64,000 nucleotides of DNA from Paenibacillus amylolyticus (GCF_003719335.1 NZ_RIAS01000005.1:1-64000); one strand, 5' to 3'; positions 16,904 through 26,469 are shown, counted from the first letter of the stretch. The notes: a model not told the origin generated them from the letters alone. Numbers and translations: made by a program.

Positions 16904-18733
16904 ATGAGACCGTTTCGCATTCGATTGGCTCTAATTATGATGGTTCTGATTGGCGTATCCGTCATTGTCGCAGGATATACGATGGGCAGAGTTTTCAAGA
17001 CCACTCACATCTCCGCACTGGAGCAAACGATGGTGCGCGAGATTAATTTGTTAAAAGCAACCTTCCCGTTTCATGATGCTTCGAATCCGACTTCAGCGGA
17101 GACACGGAAGTATTACTCGGATCGGGCGCTGGAATTGGATCGTCTGACAGACTCGAGGGTAACCTTCATTAATAAAGACGGTATCGTCATTGGCGATTCC
17201 GAGAGCGACCCTGCAACAATGGATAATCACTTGAATCGGGAAGAGATTAGGACGGCTAACGCAAATGCTTTTGGACAGTCCATCCGATATAGTGCAACGT
17301 TAGGGCAGGACATGCTGTATGTTGCGTTGCCTGTTAATTCGGATCAAAGTGACATGATTGAGATACCCAGTGGCAAATTTGACGGTTATATTCGGTTGTC
17401 TATGAGTTTGCATGCGGTGGATCAGGGGCTTCAACGTGGATGGATGATTATGTTTGCAGCACTCGGACTGCTTTTCTTGATTGTGGCATTAGTCAGTTAC
17501 CGGGTAGCCCGGGGATTAACATCACCCATTGAGCATATTACCAAAGTTGCCCACCGGATTACGAAACTGGAGTACGATGCCAGAGTAAAAGTTACACGCA
17601 GGGACGAGATTGGCCAGCTGGGTCTGGCGATTAACGGAATGGCGGACAGTCTGCAGTCGCAGCTCAAGACGATTCGAGACAATGAAGCGCTGCTTCAAAG
17701 TGTTCTGGCGAATATGACCGGCGGCATCGTCATGATTGATGCAACACAGTCGATTGCGCTGGTTAATCGGGAAGCGGAACGTATACTCGGTATTCAGGCC
17801 ATGAAGGTGACAGGCAAACCGTATACCGAATTCAAGCGTCATTACGAGTTAACACGCACGATTGAAGAGAGTGTGGCCAATCAGGAACGGATGCACGAAG
17901 AAGTAAGTGTATTTAACCCGGAGGAACGGTTGATAAGGCTGGATGGTGTACCGATGTCGGAAGACAATGGCGGATATCGGGGAATGTTATTCTTGCTGCA
18001 GGATGTAACCGCGATTCGCAGATTGGAATCCATGCGCAGCGAATTTGTTGCCAATGTCTCACATGAACTCAAAACACCTGTGGCAGCAGTGAAGGGATTT
18101 GCAGAAACCTTACTAAGCGGCGGTGTACAGGATAAGGAAACGGAACGTTCTTTCCTGCAAATTATTTATGATGAAGGTGATCGACTTAACCGTTTGATTG
18201 GAGATATTCTGGAGTTGTCCAAGATTGAATCCAAACGAGCACCGCTGGAATGTTCACCGGTACATGTGCATTCCTTCTTCGAAATGGTGTTGGGAACCTT
18301 GTCCAAGGTAGCGGAGAAAAAGCAGATCCGTTTGGAAATGAACGTACCGGAGGAGCTGTATATCGAAGCGGATGAGGATAAAATGAAGCAGATTTTCATT
18401 AATCTGTTATCCAACGGCATTAACTATACACCTGAGGGCGGAAGAGTGAAACTGCAGGTGAAGATGGATCAGACGAGTGAGGAAGAACAGGTGGTTTTTT
18501 CGGTGTCCGACACTGGAATCGGTATTCCCAAGAAGGATTTGCCGCGAATCTTTGAACGTTTCTATCGCGTAGATAAAGGTAGATCACGGAATTCCGGAGG
18601 CACGGGACTTGGACTCTCTATCGTTAAACACTTGGTGGAGCTGCATCACGGAAAGGTGTCGGTGGATAGTGAACTGGGCATGGGAAGCACCTTCCGTGTC
18701 ACCCTACCATTAATTCAGGAGGAAGAAATCTAG
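16904..18733 (+). CDS. phoR: Phosphate-regulon sensor histidine kinase
   Basis: A 609-aa membrane kinase that phosphorylates PhoP under phosphate limitation. It has an N-terminal membrane helix (LALIMMVLIGVSVIVAGY), an extracytoplasmic sensor, a second helix near residue 195 (MFAALGLLFLIVALVSY), a HAMP domain, a PAS domain (LLQSVLANMTGGIVMID), HisKA with phosphorylated His387 in VSHELKTPVAAVKG, and HATPase with DTGIGIPKKDLPRIFERFY and GGTGLGLSIVKH. I choose the ATG at 16904 behind AAGGAAGAG; the ATG at 16820 lies in a repeat remnant. Unusually for a Bacillus-like locus, the kinase precedes the regulator. The name rests on architecture and on neighbours pstB and phoU. Confidence 0.88.
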   Translation: MRPFRIRLALIMMVLIGVSVIVAGYTMGRVFKTTHISALEQTMVREINLLKATFPFHDASNPTSAETRKYYSDRALELDRLTDSRVTFINKDGIVIGDSESDPATMDNHLNREEIRTANANAFGQSIRYSATLGQDMLYVALPVNSDQSDMIEIPSGKFDGYIRLSMSLHAVDQGLQRGWMIMFAALGLLFLIVALVSYRVARGLTSPIEHITKVAHRITKLEYDARVKVTRRDEIGQLGLAINGMADSLQSQLKTIRDNEALLQSVLANMTGGIVMIDATQSIALVNREAERILGIQAMKVTGKPYTEFKRHYELTRTIEESVANQERMHEEVSVFNPEERLIRLDGVPMSEDNGGYRGMLFLLQDVTAIRRLESMRSEFVANVSHELKTPVAAVKGFAETLLSGGVQDKETERSFLQIIYDEGDRLNRLIGDILELSKIESKRAPLECSPVHVHSFFEMVLGTLSKVAEKKQIRLEMNVPEELYIEADEDKMKQIFINLLSNGINYTPEGGRVKLQVKMDQTSEEEQVVFSVSDTGIGIPKKDLPRIFERFYRVDKGRSRNSGGTGLGLSIVKHLVELHHGKVSVDSELGMGSTFRVTLPLIQEEEI

Positions 18734-18790
18734 TTTACATCAAGAAGAAATGTAGGCGTATAGAAGCAAAATGTAAAATGAGTCATTTGC

Positions 18791-18807
18791 TTTACACAGC
18801 GTTAACA
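18791..18807. promoter_or_regulatory. PhoP-box-like repeats upstream of phoP
   Basis: TTTACA and TTAACA occur 11 bases apart (18791, 18802), matching the tandem TT(A/T/C)ACA repeats bound by PhoP in B. subtilis. They lie about 65 bases before the phoP start and suggest autoregulation. Confidence 0.6.
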
Positions 18808-18871
18808 AATTAGTGCTATGATAGAAAAAGTGTTGTGGCAACAGACAACCTATGAAGAGAGAAGGGGTATC

Positions 18872-19600
18872 ATGGCACAGCGTTTGCTGGTTATTGAAGA
18901 TGAACCGACATTATCGAGATTACTTACGTATAACCTGACACAGGAAGGCTATGACGTAACGGCAGAGGATCATGGATCAGCAGGATATGACCGGGCCTTG
19001 TCCCAGGATTTCGATTTGATTTTACTGGATCTGATGCTGCCAGGCATGAATGGTCTGGATATTCTGAACAAACTGCGTATTCAGGGAGTAAGTACTCCTG
19101 TCATTATCCTTACCGCCAAGAACGGTGAAGCCGAGGTTGTGCAAGGGCTGAAATCGGGTGCAGATGATTACATTACAAAACCTTTTGGTGTATCCGAGCT
19201 TTTGGCACGTGTAGATGCGGTACTCAGACGGTATTCGAATGGCGAAGATTTACCGCAGCCTGAAGATAAAGACGGCTCACGAATTATTCTTGGAGAACTT
19301 GAGATTTATCCGTTGAAGTATGAAGTGACTTTGGGAGGACAATCGATCAGCTTGCGTCCGAAAGAGTTCGAAGTCCTATTATATCTCGCTAAAAAACCTG
19401 GCGTGGTGCTGACCCGGGATGATCTGATGAATGCGGTCTGGGGTTTTGATTATATCGGAGGCCAGCGAACCGTAGATGTGCACGTCAGTTCATTACGTAA
19501 AAAGCTGGAACTTGATCCTGAATCCGTTCATATCGATTCCATCCGCGGTGTAGGTTATAAATTGGTTGTCAAAAGAAAAACTCCCCATCATTCTAGTTAA
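18872..19600 (+). CDS. phoP: Phosphate-regulon response regulator
   Basis: A 242-aa OmpR-family regulator. The receiver domain has the acidic pair in VIEDEP, the phosphoacceptor Asp in LILLDLMLPGMNG and the conserved Lys in DDYITKPFG. The C-terminal winged helix shows SLRPKEFEVLLYLAKKPG and the DVHVSSLRKKLE recognition region. I choose the ATG at 18872, behind GAGAGAAGGGG. It lies 138 bases after phoR and has its own candidate promoter with PhoP-box-like repeats, so it may be expressed independently. The terminator stem overlaps its stop codon. Confidence 0.88.
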   Translation: MAQRLLVIEDEPTLSRLLTYNLTQEGYDVTAEDHGSAGYDRALSQDFDLILLDLMLPGMNGLDILNKLRIQGVSTPVIILTAKNGEAEVVQGLKSGADDYITKPFGVSELLARVDAVLRRYSNGEDLPQPEDKDGSRIILGELEIYPLKYEVTLGGQSISLRPKEFEVLLYLAKKPGVVLTRDDLMNAVWGFDYIGGQRTVDVHVSSLRKKLELDPESVHIDSIRGVGYKLVVKRKTPHHSS

Positions 19601-19621
19601 ATGATCGGGGAGTTTTATTTT
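19577..19621 (+). terminator. Terminator overlapping the phoP stop
   Basis: AAAACTCCCCATCAT pairs with ATGATCGGGGAGTTTT, followed by ATTTTT. The 5' arm lies inside the last codons of phoP. Confidence 0.88.
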
Positions 19622-19636
19622 TACATCCATTTTACA
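19620..19636. promoter_or_regulatory. PhoP-box-like repeats upstream of the CBS/chemoreceptor-like gene
   Basis: Two TTTACA hexamers lie exactly 11 bases apart (19620, 19631), about 115 bases before the gene start, in the same arrangement as upstream of phoP and pstB. The first overlaps the T run of the phoP terminator. Confidence 0.5.
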
Positions 19637-19750
19637 CAAAGGAAGATTTTTCTTCATTTATGGGGAGTAGGATGAGGTTATCCAAGTGATACTTTGTACC
19701 TAAAAAGCCACCTTAGGGCGGAGCTAACACGTAAAGGAGAATGTGTAATT

Positions 19751-20947
19751 ATGCCCATGTTGTTAGAGGCTAGACCTGAGAATCTGGATGTTAGTTTACC
19801 AAAAGAGGAAGAAATACGGTTCGTACCTGAGTTGGAATCGGATGAATCGACAAGCGAAGTTCAGGAAGAAAATGCCGTTTCTTTAACCGAATATTTCCGT
19901 CAGGTGCCTGTAGCAAGAGGAGATACGACTTGCGGAGAAGCCGCTGCGATGCTCAGTGACGGACTGGAGCATCCGTGTATTGTGCTCTGTGATGAACACT
20001 TGAAACCGACAGGATTACTGATGCGTGAGAACTTATATCGGTTACTGAACGGAAGATTCGCAGCGGACTTATTTTATCGTAAACCGATTATGAATGTAGC
20101 TAACGCATCACCGGTTATTGTAGATATACATATGGAACCTGCAGCTATTATTGATGCCGCGCTTCGGCGGGATGAGGATCATTTCTATGACTGTCTGCTC
20201 GTAACGGAGCAGGATCGATTTCTTGGTGTGCTCACGATCCGTGATGTAATGTCGCTTTCCCGTAAGCTCCAGCAGGAGGCATCCGCAGACCGCATATGCA
20301 CCGTGACAGAGAGTGGACAGGAAATTTCACGCATTCATGAGGCCGTAACCAAATTGGTTCAAGCCGCTAATCAAACCGTGCAAGAAGCAGGGCAGGTTAT
20401 CAGGTTATCCAATGATGGAGAAAGCCGTTTGCGTCAAGTTGAGTCTTCCTACCTTCAGGTTCATGAGCATATGGGAGATCAGGGCAAACATGCAAGTCAG
20501 ATGCTCGAATCCATTAAAACAGGTGCAGGAATGGCACGTTCCATTCGAACGTTGGCGGATCAGAGTGGGCTTCTGGCACTGAATGCATCCATTGAGGCTG
20601 CTCATGCGGGAGAATATGGAAGAGGGTTCCAGATTGTTGCCGGAGAGATCCGGGCACTGGCCAAGCAGACACGCGAAGTGGCTGGAAACATGACTGTTTT
20701 GCTTCAGGACATTGAACGTTTAACCCAGCAGACCGTATCTCTCGTTCAGGCGAGTGGTGCTGAAATCGATGATAGTGCGCAGTATGTGCAGGAAGGTGCG
20801 GCAGCGTTTGGAAAGTTAAATCGTGCGGTGAATGCTTTGTCCTGCATCGTTGAGACGATTGCTACTGAAGGCGGGGAAGCTGGCAGGGTCGCAGCGAATA
20901 TCCAGTTGAAGCTGAAGGCCATGATTACGGATCATTCCGAGCTATGA
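19751..20947 (+). CDS. Soluble CBS-domain plus methyl-accepting signalling domain protein
   Basis: A 398-aa protein with no membrane helix. Residues ~40-180 look like a tandem CBS (Bateman) module, with FRQVPVARGDTTCGEAAAML and the second repeat ending FLGVLTIRDVMSLSRK. Residues ~200-390 are a long coiled region with the chemoreceptor signalling tip LLALNASIEAAHAGEYGRGF followed by IVAGEIRALAKQTREVAG. CBS modules bind adenosine nucleotides; the tip normally contacts CheA/CheW. A cytosolic nucleotide-sensing receptor is a reasonable inference. The ATG at 19751 follows AAAGGAGAA. It is embedded in the Pho block and preceded by PhoP-box-like repeats, so phosphate control is likely. Confidence 0.8.
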   Translation: MPMLLEARPENLDVSLPKEEEIRFVPELESDESTSEVQEENAVSLTEYFRQVPVARGDTTCGEAAAMLSDGLEHPCIVLCDEHLKPTGLLMRENLYRLLNGRFAADLFYRKPIMNVANASPVIVDIHMEPAAIIDAALRRDEDHFYDCLLVTEQDRFLGVLTIRDVMSLSRKLQQEASADRICTVTESGQEISRIHEAVTKLVQAANQTVQEAGQVIRLSNDGESRLRQVESSYLQVHEHMGDQGKHASQMLESIKTGAGMARSIRTLADQSGLLALNASIEAAHAGEYGRGFQIVAGEIRALAKQTREVAGNMTVLLQDIERLTQQTVSLVQASGAEIDDSAQYVQEGAAAFGKLNRAVNALSCIVETIATEGGEAGRVAANIQLKLKAMITDHSEL

Positions 20948-21005
20948 ACTAAAGCACAAACCGGGGCACAGAGTACAACGGAAATCGCGAAAGGCAAAAA
21001 AGAGA

Positions 21006-21043
21006 GACCTGGGACGTTAATATAACGGCTTGGGTCTTCTTTA
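21006..21043 (+). terminator. Terminator after the CBS/chemoreceptor-like gene
   Basis: AGACCTGGGACGTT pairs with AACGGCTTGGGTCT with some G-T pairs and one mismatch, followed by TCTTTA. Confidence 0.65.
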
Positions 21044-21050
21044 AGGTGTT

Positions 21051-21089
21051 TTTACATTCCGTTAACATGAAGGTGGTACTGTTTTTACA
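21051..21089. promoter_or_regulatory. PhoP-box-like repeats upstream of pstB
   Basis: TTTACA at 21051, TTAACA at 21062 and TTTACA at 21084 lie on the same 11-base register (offsets 0, 11, 33). This is the helical phasing expected for tandem PhoP dimers, about 115-150 bases upstream of pstB. Confidence 0.6.
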
Positions 21090-21201
21090 ATGTTACGTTA
21101 GGATATTAAAGATGACTGTGCTGATTGATAGAGAATATGAACGCCGGTCTCAACGTAAAGGGAATCCAATGATCCCTGCAGCGAAGGAGAAGTGAGCATC
21201 C

Positions 21202-21957
21202 ATGAAAGACCTCATTCACATTGATGGACTTAATTTATACTATGATACGCATCACGCGCTTAAAAATATATCGATGGATTTGCCGGAGAAAACCGTCACG
21301 GCGTTTATCGGGCCGTCAGGTTGCGGTAAATCGACATTGCTCCGCACGTTGAACCGGATGAATGACATGATTCCGGGCGTTCGTGTGGAAGGACAAGTTA
21401 TGCTGAACGGTTCGGATATTTATAGTAATGAAATTGAAGTGGAGACGCTTCGCAAACGGGTAGGAATGGTATTCCAACAGCCGAATCCTTTTCCAAAATC
21501 GATCTATGACAACGTGGCGTACGGACCACGTCTGCACGGCGTAACCCAAAAAGCAGAACTGGATAGACTCGTCGAACAGAGTCTGGTTCATGCGGCATTG
21601 TGGGATGAAGTCAAGGATGTGCTGAAAAAATCGGCATTAAGTCTGTCTGGTGGACAGCAACAACGTCTGTGCATCGCACGTGCACTGGCTGTACAGCCAG
21701 ATGTGTTGTTGATGGACGAAGCCACTTCGGCGCTGGACCCGATCTCCACGCTGAAAATCGAGGAATTGGTCAAAGAGTTGCATCATAAATATACCATCGT
21801 CATGGTTACGCACAATATGCACCAGGCAGCACGAGTGTCTGGGCGTACGGTATTTTTTCTGAATGGTGAGGTGGTGGAGGCAGCTGATACGGAGACGTTA
21901 TTCTCCACACCGCAAGATTCCCGGACCGAGGACTATATATCCGGTCGGTTTGGTTAA
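21202..21957 (+). CDS. pstB: Phosphate ABC transporter ATP-binding protein
   Basis: PstB energises high-affinity phosphate uptake by the PstSCAB transporter at the cytoplasmic membrane. The 251-aa protein has Walker [20 protein letters not shown], which includes the PstB-typical LNRMND, the Q-loop FQQPNPFP, signature SLSGGQQQR and Walker [13 protein letters not shown]. The ATG follows AAGGAGAAG. phoU follows after a short gap. Strikingly, pstS, pstC and pstA are not next to it, so either they lie elsewhere or this is a second copy of pstB serving a remote transporter. Confidence 0.93.
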   Translation: MKDLIHIDGLNLYYDTHHALKNISMDLPEKTVTAFIGPSGCGKSTLLRTLNRMNDMIPGVRVEGQVMLNGSDIYSNEIEVETLRKRVGMVFQQPNPFPKSIYDNVAYGPRLHGVTQKAELDRLVEQSLVHAALWDEVKDVLKKSALSLSGGQQQRLCIARALAVQPDVLLMDEATSALDPISTLKIEELVKELHHKYTIVMVTHNMHQAARVSGRTVFFLNGEVVEAADTETLFSTPQDSRTEDYISGRFG

Positions 21958-22020
21958 GGCGAGCTGAACAGGATGATCCCGGCTTACCCGGAGATGATGG
22001 AGAAGGAGGACATGGAATCT

Positions 22021-22680
22021 ATGATTCGCAGAAAAGAATTTGATCAAGAGCTGGAAGAACTGCGCACCCTGCTGAAACAAATGGGGGAACATGTAGGAAA
22101 TGCCTTGGACGGTGCGATTGAGAGTTTGCAGACATTAAATGTAGAGAAAGCTCAGGTCATCATTAAGAATGATGCGAATCTCAATGCCCTTGAGGACAAA
22201 ATCATGGAGCTGGGCTCCAAGCTTATTATTACGCAGCAGCCCGTTGCCAAGGATTTAAGACGCATTATCGTGGCCTTCAAAATCTCCAGTGACCTGGAGC
22301 GTATGGGGGATCTGGCCCTCGACGTGGCAAAGGTAACGATTCGTATGGAAGGTCAAGAACTGATCAAGCCGCTGGTGGATATTCCGCGTATGGCGGAAGT
22401 GGTGAAATCCATGATTGATGAGTCCATTGAGTCCTATTTGAAGGAAAATACGGATCTGGCCTATAAAATGGCACAAACCGATGATCAGGTCGATCAGTTG
22501 TACAGCAACATGATTCGTGATCTCTATACGTTGATGACTGAACATCCAACAAATGCATCTCAGGCTATGCTGCTCTTGATGGTTGGACGTTACATTGAAC
22601 GTATTGGTGATCATGCAACGAACATTGGTGAAAGCACCGTGTACCTGGTGACGGGTCAGCGTCCAGACCTGAACCAGTAA
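22021..22680 (+). CDS. phoU: Phosphate signalling complex protein PhoU
   Basis: PhoU links the Pst transporter to the PhoR kinase and damps the Pho response when phosphate is plentiful. The 219-aa protein has the two three-helix PhoU repeats, each with its metal-binding helix: KISSDLERMGDLALDVAK and LMVGRYIERIGDHATNIGE. I choose the ATG at 22021, 11 bases after AAGGAGG, over ATGs at 22012 (too close) and 21973. It forms an operon with pstB and is followed by a terminator. Confidence 0.93.
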   Translation: MIRRKEFDQELEELRTLLKQMGEHVGNALDGAIESLQTLNVEKAQVIIKNDANLNALEDKIMELGSKLIITQQPVAKDLRRIIVAFKISSDLERMGDLALDVAKVTIRMEGQELIKPLVDIPRMAEVVKSMIDESIESYLKENTDLAYKMAQTDDQVDQLYSNMIRDLYTLMTEHPTNASQAMLLLMVGRYIERIGDHATNIGESTVYLVTGQRPDLNQ

Positions 22681-22756
22681 GTTGTTCTGGGCAGGCTCTG
22701 CTGCACAAGCGGGGAATAATAGACATACAAGATAAAAGAATATGATCGAAATGGGG

Positions 22757-22811
22757 AACTTTCTTCCGGCTGGCCTGTGCACAGGCTGACTGGGAAGGAG
22801 GTTCTTTTTTT
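22757..22811 (+). terminator. Terminator after phoU
   Basis: AACTTTCTTCC pairs with GGAAGGAGGTT around an inner GCCTGTGCACAGGC stem, followed by seven T. Confidence 0.8.
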
Positions 22812-22926
22812 GCGGAAGAAAGTGGGGAAAAGGGTTGCGAAGTTTTTTTGATGTAGGTGGCAGGTATGGTATCATGAGAGTATGTAGGTAAGTACAGTCT
22901 GACCATATGATACGCGAGGTGCTGGA

Positions 22927-25581
22927 ATGGACAAGTTTATTCTTATAGATGGAAATAGCATTATTTATCGGGCATTTTTTGCAATGCCTCCCCTGACGAA
23001 TTCGAAAGGTCTGCACACGAATGCGGTATACGGCTTTACGACGATGCTGCTTCGCTTGTTGGAAGAACACAAGCCTACGCATGTTATGGTGGCGTTTGAT
23101 GCGGGCAAAGTGACGTTCCGCCATGAAGGGTACCAGGAATACAAGGGTGGACGGGAAAAAACACCGCCGGAGTTGTCAGAGCAGTTCCCTTTGCTCAAAG
23201 AATTATTGAAAGGACTTGGGATTGCCCAGTTTGAACTGGCTGGTTTCGAGGCAGATGATATTATCGGAACGCTAACCAAACGCGCGGATGATGCAGGCAG
23301 ACAGGTTCTCGTTGTTTCAGGTGACAAAGATATGCTGCAGCTTGCTTCTGACCATGTACATATCGGGCTGACGCGTAAAGGGGTTACGGAGATTGAACTG
23401 TATGACCCTGCTCAAATTAAGGAACGTTACGGTCTGACACCTCTGCAGATTATTGATCTGAAAGGTCTGATGGGCGATGCTTCGGATAATATTCCGGGTA
23501 TTCCGGGTGTCGGGGAAAAGACGGCGCTGAAGCTGCTCCATCAGTTTGGATCGGTAGAAGAAGTGCTGAACGGTACAGGTGAACTGAAAGGCAAGATGAA
23601 GGAAAAGATTGAAGCCCACGCCGAAGATGCACGCATGAGCAAACAGCTGGCGACCATTCACCGCGAGGTTCCGCTGGAACAGACGTGGGAGGACATGCAG
23701 TTTGATGGATTGAAGGAAGCAAGTGCGGGACCGGCACTTGCTAAGCTGGAGTTTAAGTCGTTGCTCGAGCGTTTGGCCTTTAGCAGCAGCGTAGCTTCTG
23801 AGCAAGAAGCTGTTCCGGCTGCTGAGGTTGAATCCACAATCGCAACAGAGGAAAACCTGGCTGAACTGATTGATGTACTGGGTTCAATCGATGTGCTTCA
23901 CGTGGAGACCCATGGAGATAATCCGCATCAGGCGAAGCTTGTTGGACTTGCTGTAGGCGCCGGGGAGAAATATACGTTCATATCTCCGGAGCTGCTGCAG
24001 TCGGGTGCGGCAGCTCCTGTACGGGAATGGCTTGCAAGCGCCGACCAGCCGAAGCGTGGATATGATCTGCATCGTGTGGATTTGGCTTTGCATGCACATG
24101 GCATTGAATTCGCCGGTGCAGCTTTTGACGTGCAGCTTGCTGCCTATTTGCTTGACCCAACTGAGTCCAATCAGACCATTAGCGGGCTGACGTCTAAGTA
24201 TGGACTGCCCTCGCTGGTTGAAGACGATATAGTACTAGGTAAAGGGGCTAAATACAAACTGCCAGAGGCGGAAGTTCTGGGCGATTTCCTGTGTCGGAAA
24301 GCTGCTGCGCTGGCGGCAATTATCCCGCTTCAGGAGCAGGCACTGGAGAGCGATGAGATGAATTCGCTGTTCCATGAGCTGGAAATGCCGTTATCTCGTA
24401 TTCTTGCCGACATGGAGAAGCAGGGAATCAAAGCGAATACAGAAGACTTACAAGCCCTTGGTCGTGAATTTGAAGAACAGATCGGCAAACTGATGGCCGA
24501 AATCTACAAGTTGTCCGGTACGGAGTTTAATCTGAACTCACCAAGACAACTCGGCGAGATTTTGTTTGATAAGCTGGGTCTTCCTGTCGTGAAGAAAACA
24601 AAAACAGGCTACTCTACTGACGCTGAAGTGCTCGAAAAGCTGGCTCCTTATAACGACGTGGTGCAGCACATTTTGCAATATCGCCAGCTTGCCAAGCTGC
24701 AATCCACTTATGTGGAAGGTTTGCTGAAAGAAATATCGGACCGGGATGGTAAGGTGCATACGTTCTATCGTCAAACCATTGCAGCAACAGGACGACTGAG
24801 CAGCCAGTTCCCGAACTTGCAGAACATTCCGATACGTATGGAAGAAGGGCGTAAAATTCGGAAAGTTTTTGTACCGTCCGAGCCGGGCTGGTCTATTCTG
24901 GCAGCCGACTACTCCCAGATTGAATTGCGTGTACTGGCACACATCTCGGATGATGAGCGTCTAAAGGAAGCTTTTGTACATGATATGGATATCCATACGA
25001 AGACCGCTTCTGATGTATTTGGCGTGAAGCCGGAGGATGTAGACAGCGACATGCGTCGTTCCGCGAAGGCGGTTAACTTCGGAATCGTATACGGCATAAG
25101 TGATTACGGCCTTTCCCAGAACCTGAACATTACGCGGAAAGAAGCAGCACAGTTCATTGATCAATACTTCGAAGTATTTCAGGGTGTACGCCGCTATATG
25201 GACGATATCGTGAAGGAAGCAAGGCAGGACGGGTATGTGAAAACATTGCTGGAACGCCGTCGCTATTTGCCCGAAATCAACGCGAGTAATTTCAATCTGC
25301 GCTCCTTCGCGGAACGTACGGCGATGAATACACCGATTCAGGGTACTGCGGCTGATATCATTAAGCTGGCGATGGTGCAGATGGACGAGGCGTTGCGGGA
25401 ACGTAAGCTTCAGAGTCGTATGTTACTTCAAGTACACGATGAGCTCGTGTTTGAAGTGCCAGCAGATGAACTGGAGCTGATGAAGGAGCTTGTGCCTTCG
25501 GTGATGGAAAAGGCGCTTACGCTGTCGGTGCCGCTAAAAGCTGAAGTTAGCTTTGGTGAGAACTGGTATGAAGCAAAATAG
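22927..25581 (+). CDS. polA: DNA polymerase I
   Basis: An 884-aa polymerase for Okazaki fragment processing and excision repair. Residues 1-290 are the 5'-3' exonuclease (VVSGDKDMLQLAS, DASDNIPGIPGVGEKTA). Residues ~300-470 are a 3'-5' exonuclease-like domain in which the first acidic motif reads LHVETHG rather than DTET, so proofreading is probably lost, as in other Bacillus-type enzymes. The polymerase domain has motif A DYSQIELRVLAH, the O-helix RRSAKAVNFGIVYG and motif C QVHDELVFEVP. The ATG follows GAGGTGCTGGA. mutM follows 60 bases later, as in B. subtilis. Confidence 0.97.
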   Translation: MDKFILIDGNSIIYRAFFAMPPLTNSKGLHTNAVYGFTTMLLRLLEEHKPTHVMVAFDAGKVTFRHEGYQEYKGGREKTPPELSEQFPLLKELLKGLGIAQFELAGFEADDIIGTLTKRADDAGRQVLVVSGDKDMLQLASDHVHIGLTRKGVTEIELYDPAQIKERYGLTPLQIIDLKGLMGDASDNIPGIPGVGEKTALKLLHQFGSVEEVLNGTGELKGKMKEKIEAHAEDARMSKQLATIHREVPLEQTWEDMQFDGLKEASAGPALAKLEFKSLLERLAFSSSVASEQEAVPAAEVESTIATEENLAELIDVLGSIDVLHVETHGDNPHQAKLVGLAVGAGEKYTFISPELLQSGAAAPVREWLASADQPKRGYDLHRVDLALHAHGIEFAGAAFDVQLAAYLLDPTESNQTISGLTSKYGLPSLVEDDIVLGKGAKYKLPEAEVLGDFLCRKAAALAAIIPLQEQALESDEMNSLFHELEMPLSRILADMEKQGIKANTEDLQALGREFEEQIGKLMAEIYKLSGTEFNLNSPRQLGEILFDKLGLPVVKKTKTGYSTDAEVLEKLAPYNDVVQHILQYRQLAKLQSTYVEGLLKEISDRDGKVHTFYRQTIAATGRLSSQFPNLQNIPIRMEEGRKIRKVFVPSEPGWSILAADYSQIELRVLAHISDDERLKEAFVHDMDIHTKTASDVFGVKPEDVDSDMRRSAKAVNFGIVYGISDYGLSQNLNITRKEAAQFIDQYFEVFQGVRRYMDDIVKEARQDGYVKTLLERRRYLPEINASNFNLRSFAERTAMNTPIQGTAADIIKLAMVQMDEALRERKLQSRMLLQVHDELVFEVPADELELMKELVPSVMEKALTLSVPLKAEVSFGENWYEAK

Positions 25582-25641
25582 ATAAGAAAGGGTCCCGCTG
25601 AGCGTCATCTTCCGTTATAATGTAAGGGAGGTGAGAACATC

Positions 25642-26469
25642 ATGCCGGAACTACCGGAAGTCGAAACAGTCAGAAGAACGTTGAATCAACTTATTGTAGG
25701 TAAAACGATTGATCATGTTACCGTTAATTTGCCGCGGATTATTCAGCGGCCTGACGATATAGAAGCATTTGCATTGGAACTGGCAGGACATACCGTGATT
25801 GGTGTAGAGCGCCGGGGCAAGTTTTTACGTATTTTGCTGGACGGGCTTGTGCTGGTCTCCCATCTGCGAATGGAGGGACGTTACGGTGTGTACCATCAGC
25901 GCGAAGAGGTGGAGAAACACACTCATGTCATCTTCCACTTTAATGATGGTACAGAGTTGCGATACAAGGATGTTCGTCAGTTTGGAACGATGCATCTGTT
26001 CAGTGCAGGTGAAGAGCTGGTATCTAAACCACTCATGAAGCTCGGACTGGAGCCACTGGATGAGGCATTTACCGTGGATGCGTTCCGCGATGCAGTAGGC
26101 AAAAGAACCACCAAAATCAAAGCTGTATTGTTGAATCAGGCATATGTTGTTGGCATCGGGAATATTTATGTGGACGAGGCACTCTTTCGCGCAGGTATAC
26201 ATCCCGAGACGATTGCCAAGACGTTGACCGAAGCACAGCTAAAGGTGTTGCATGAAGCCATTGTGGCTACGTTGCAGGATGCGGTGAATGCCGGGGGCTC
26301 CTCGATCAAATCGTATGTCAACGGGCAAGGCGAGATGGGCATGTTCCAGCATCAGCTGAAAATTTATGGTCGCAAAGCGGAGCCTTGCCATACCTGCGGC
26401 ACATTGATTGAAAAAAGTGTCGTTGGCGGCCGAGGCACGCATTTTTGCCCCAATTGTCAACGGCTTTGA
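25642..26469 (+). CDS. mutM: Formamidopyrimidine-DNA glycosylase
   Basis: MutM removes 8-oxoguanine and formamidopyrimidines and cuts the abasic site. The 275-aa protein begins MPELPEVETVRRTL, where Pro2 (after Met removal) is the nucleophile and Glu3 the acid. It has the Lys of the RRGKFLRI strand and the C-terminal zinc finger with CHTC and CPNC. The middle segment QAYVVGIGNIYVDEALF is characteristic. The ATG lies behind GGGAGGTGAG. It is placed directly after polA, so both repair genes are probably co-transcribed. Confidence 0.96.
   Translation: MPELPEVETVRRTLNQLIVGKTIDHVTVNLPRIIQRPDDIEAFALELAGHTVIGVERRGKFLRILLDGLVLVSHLRMEGRYGVYHQREEVEKHTHVIFHFNDGTELRYKDVRQFGTMHLFSAGEELVSKPLMKLGLEPLDEAFTVDAFRDAVGKRTTKIKAVLLNQAYVVGIGNIYVDEALFRAGIHPETIAKTLTEAQLKVLHEAIVATLQDAVNAGGSSIKSYVNGQGEMGMFQHQLKIYGRKAEPCHTCGTLIEKSVVGGRGTHFCPNCQRL

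Noticed and set aside
22255..23124. 289-codon minus-strand frame across phoU and polA
   Set aside because: It spans two clear plus-strand genes and a terminator, and the product has no recognisable features.
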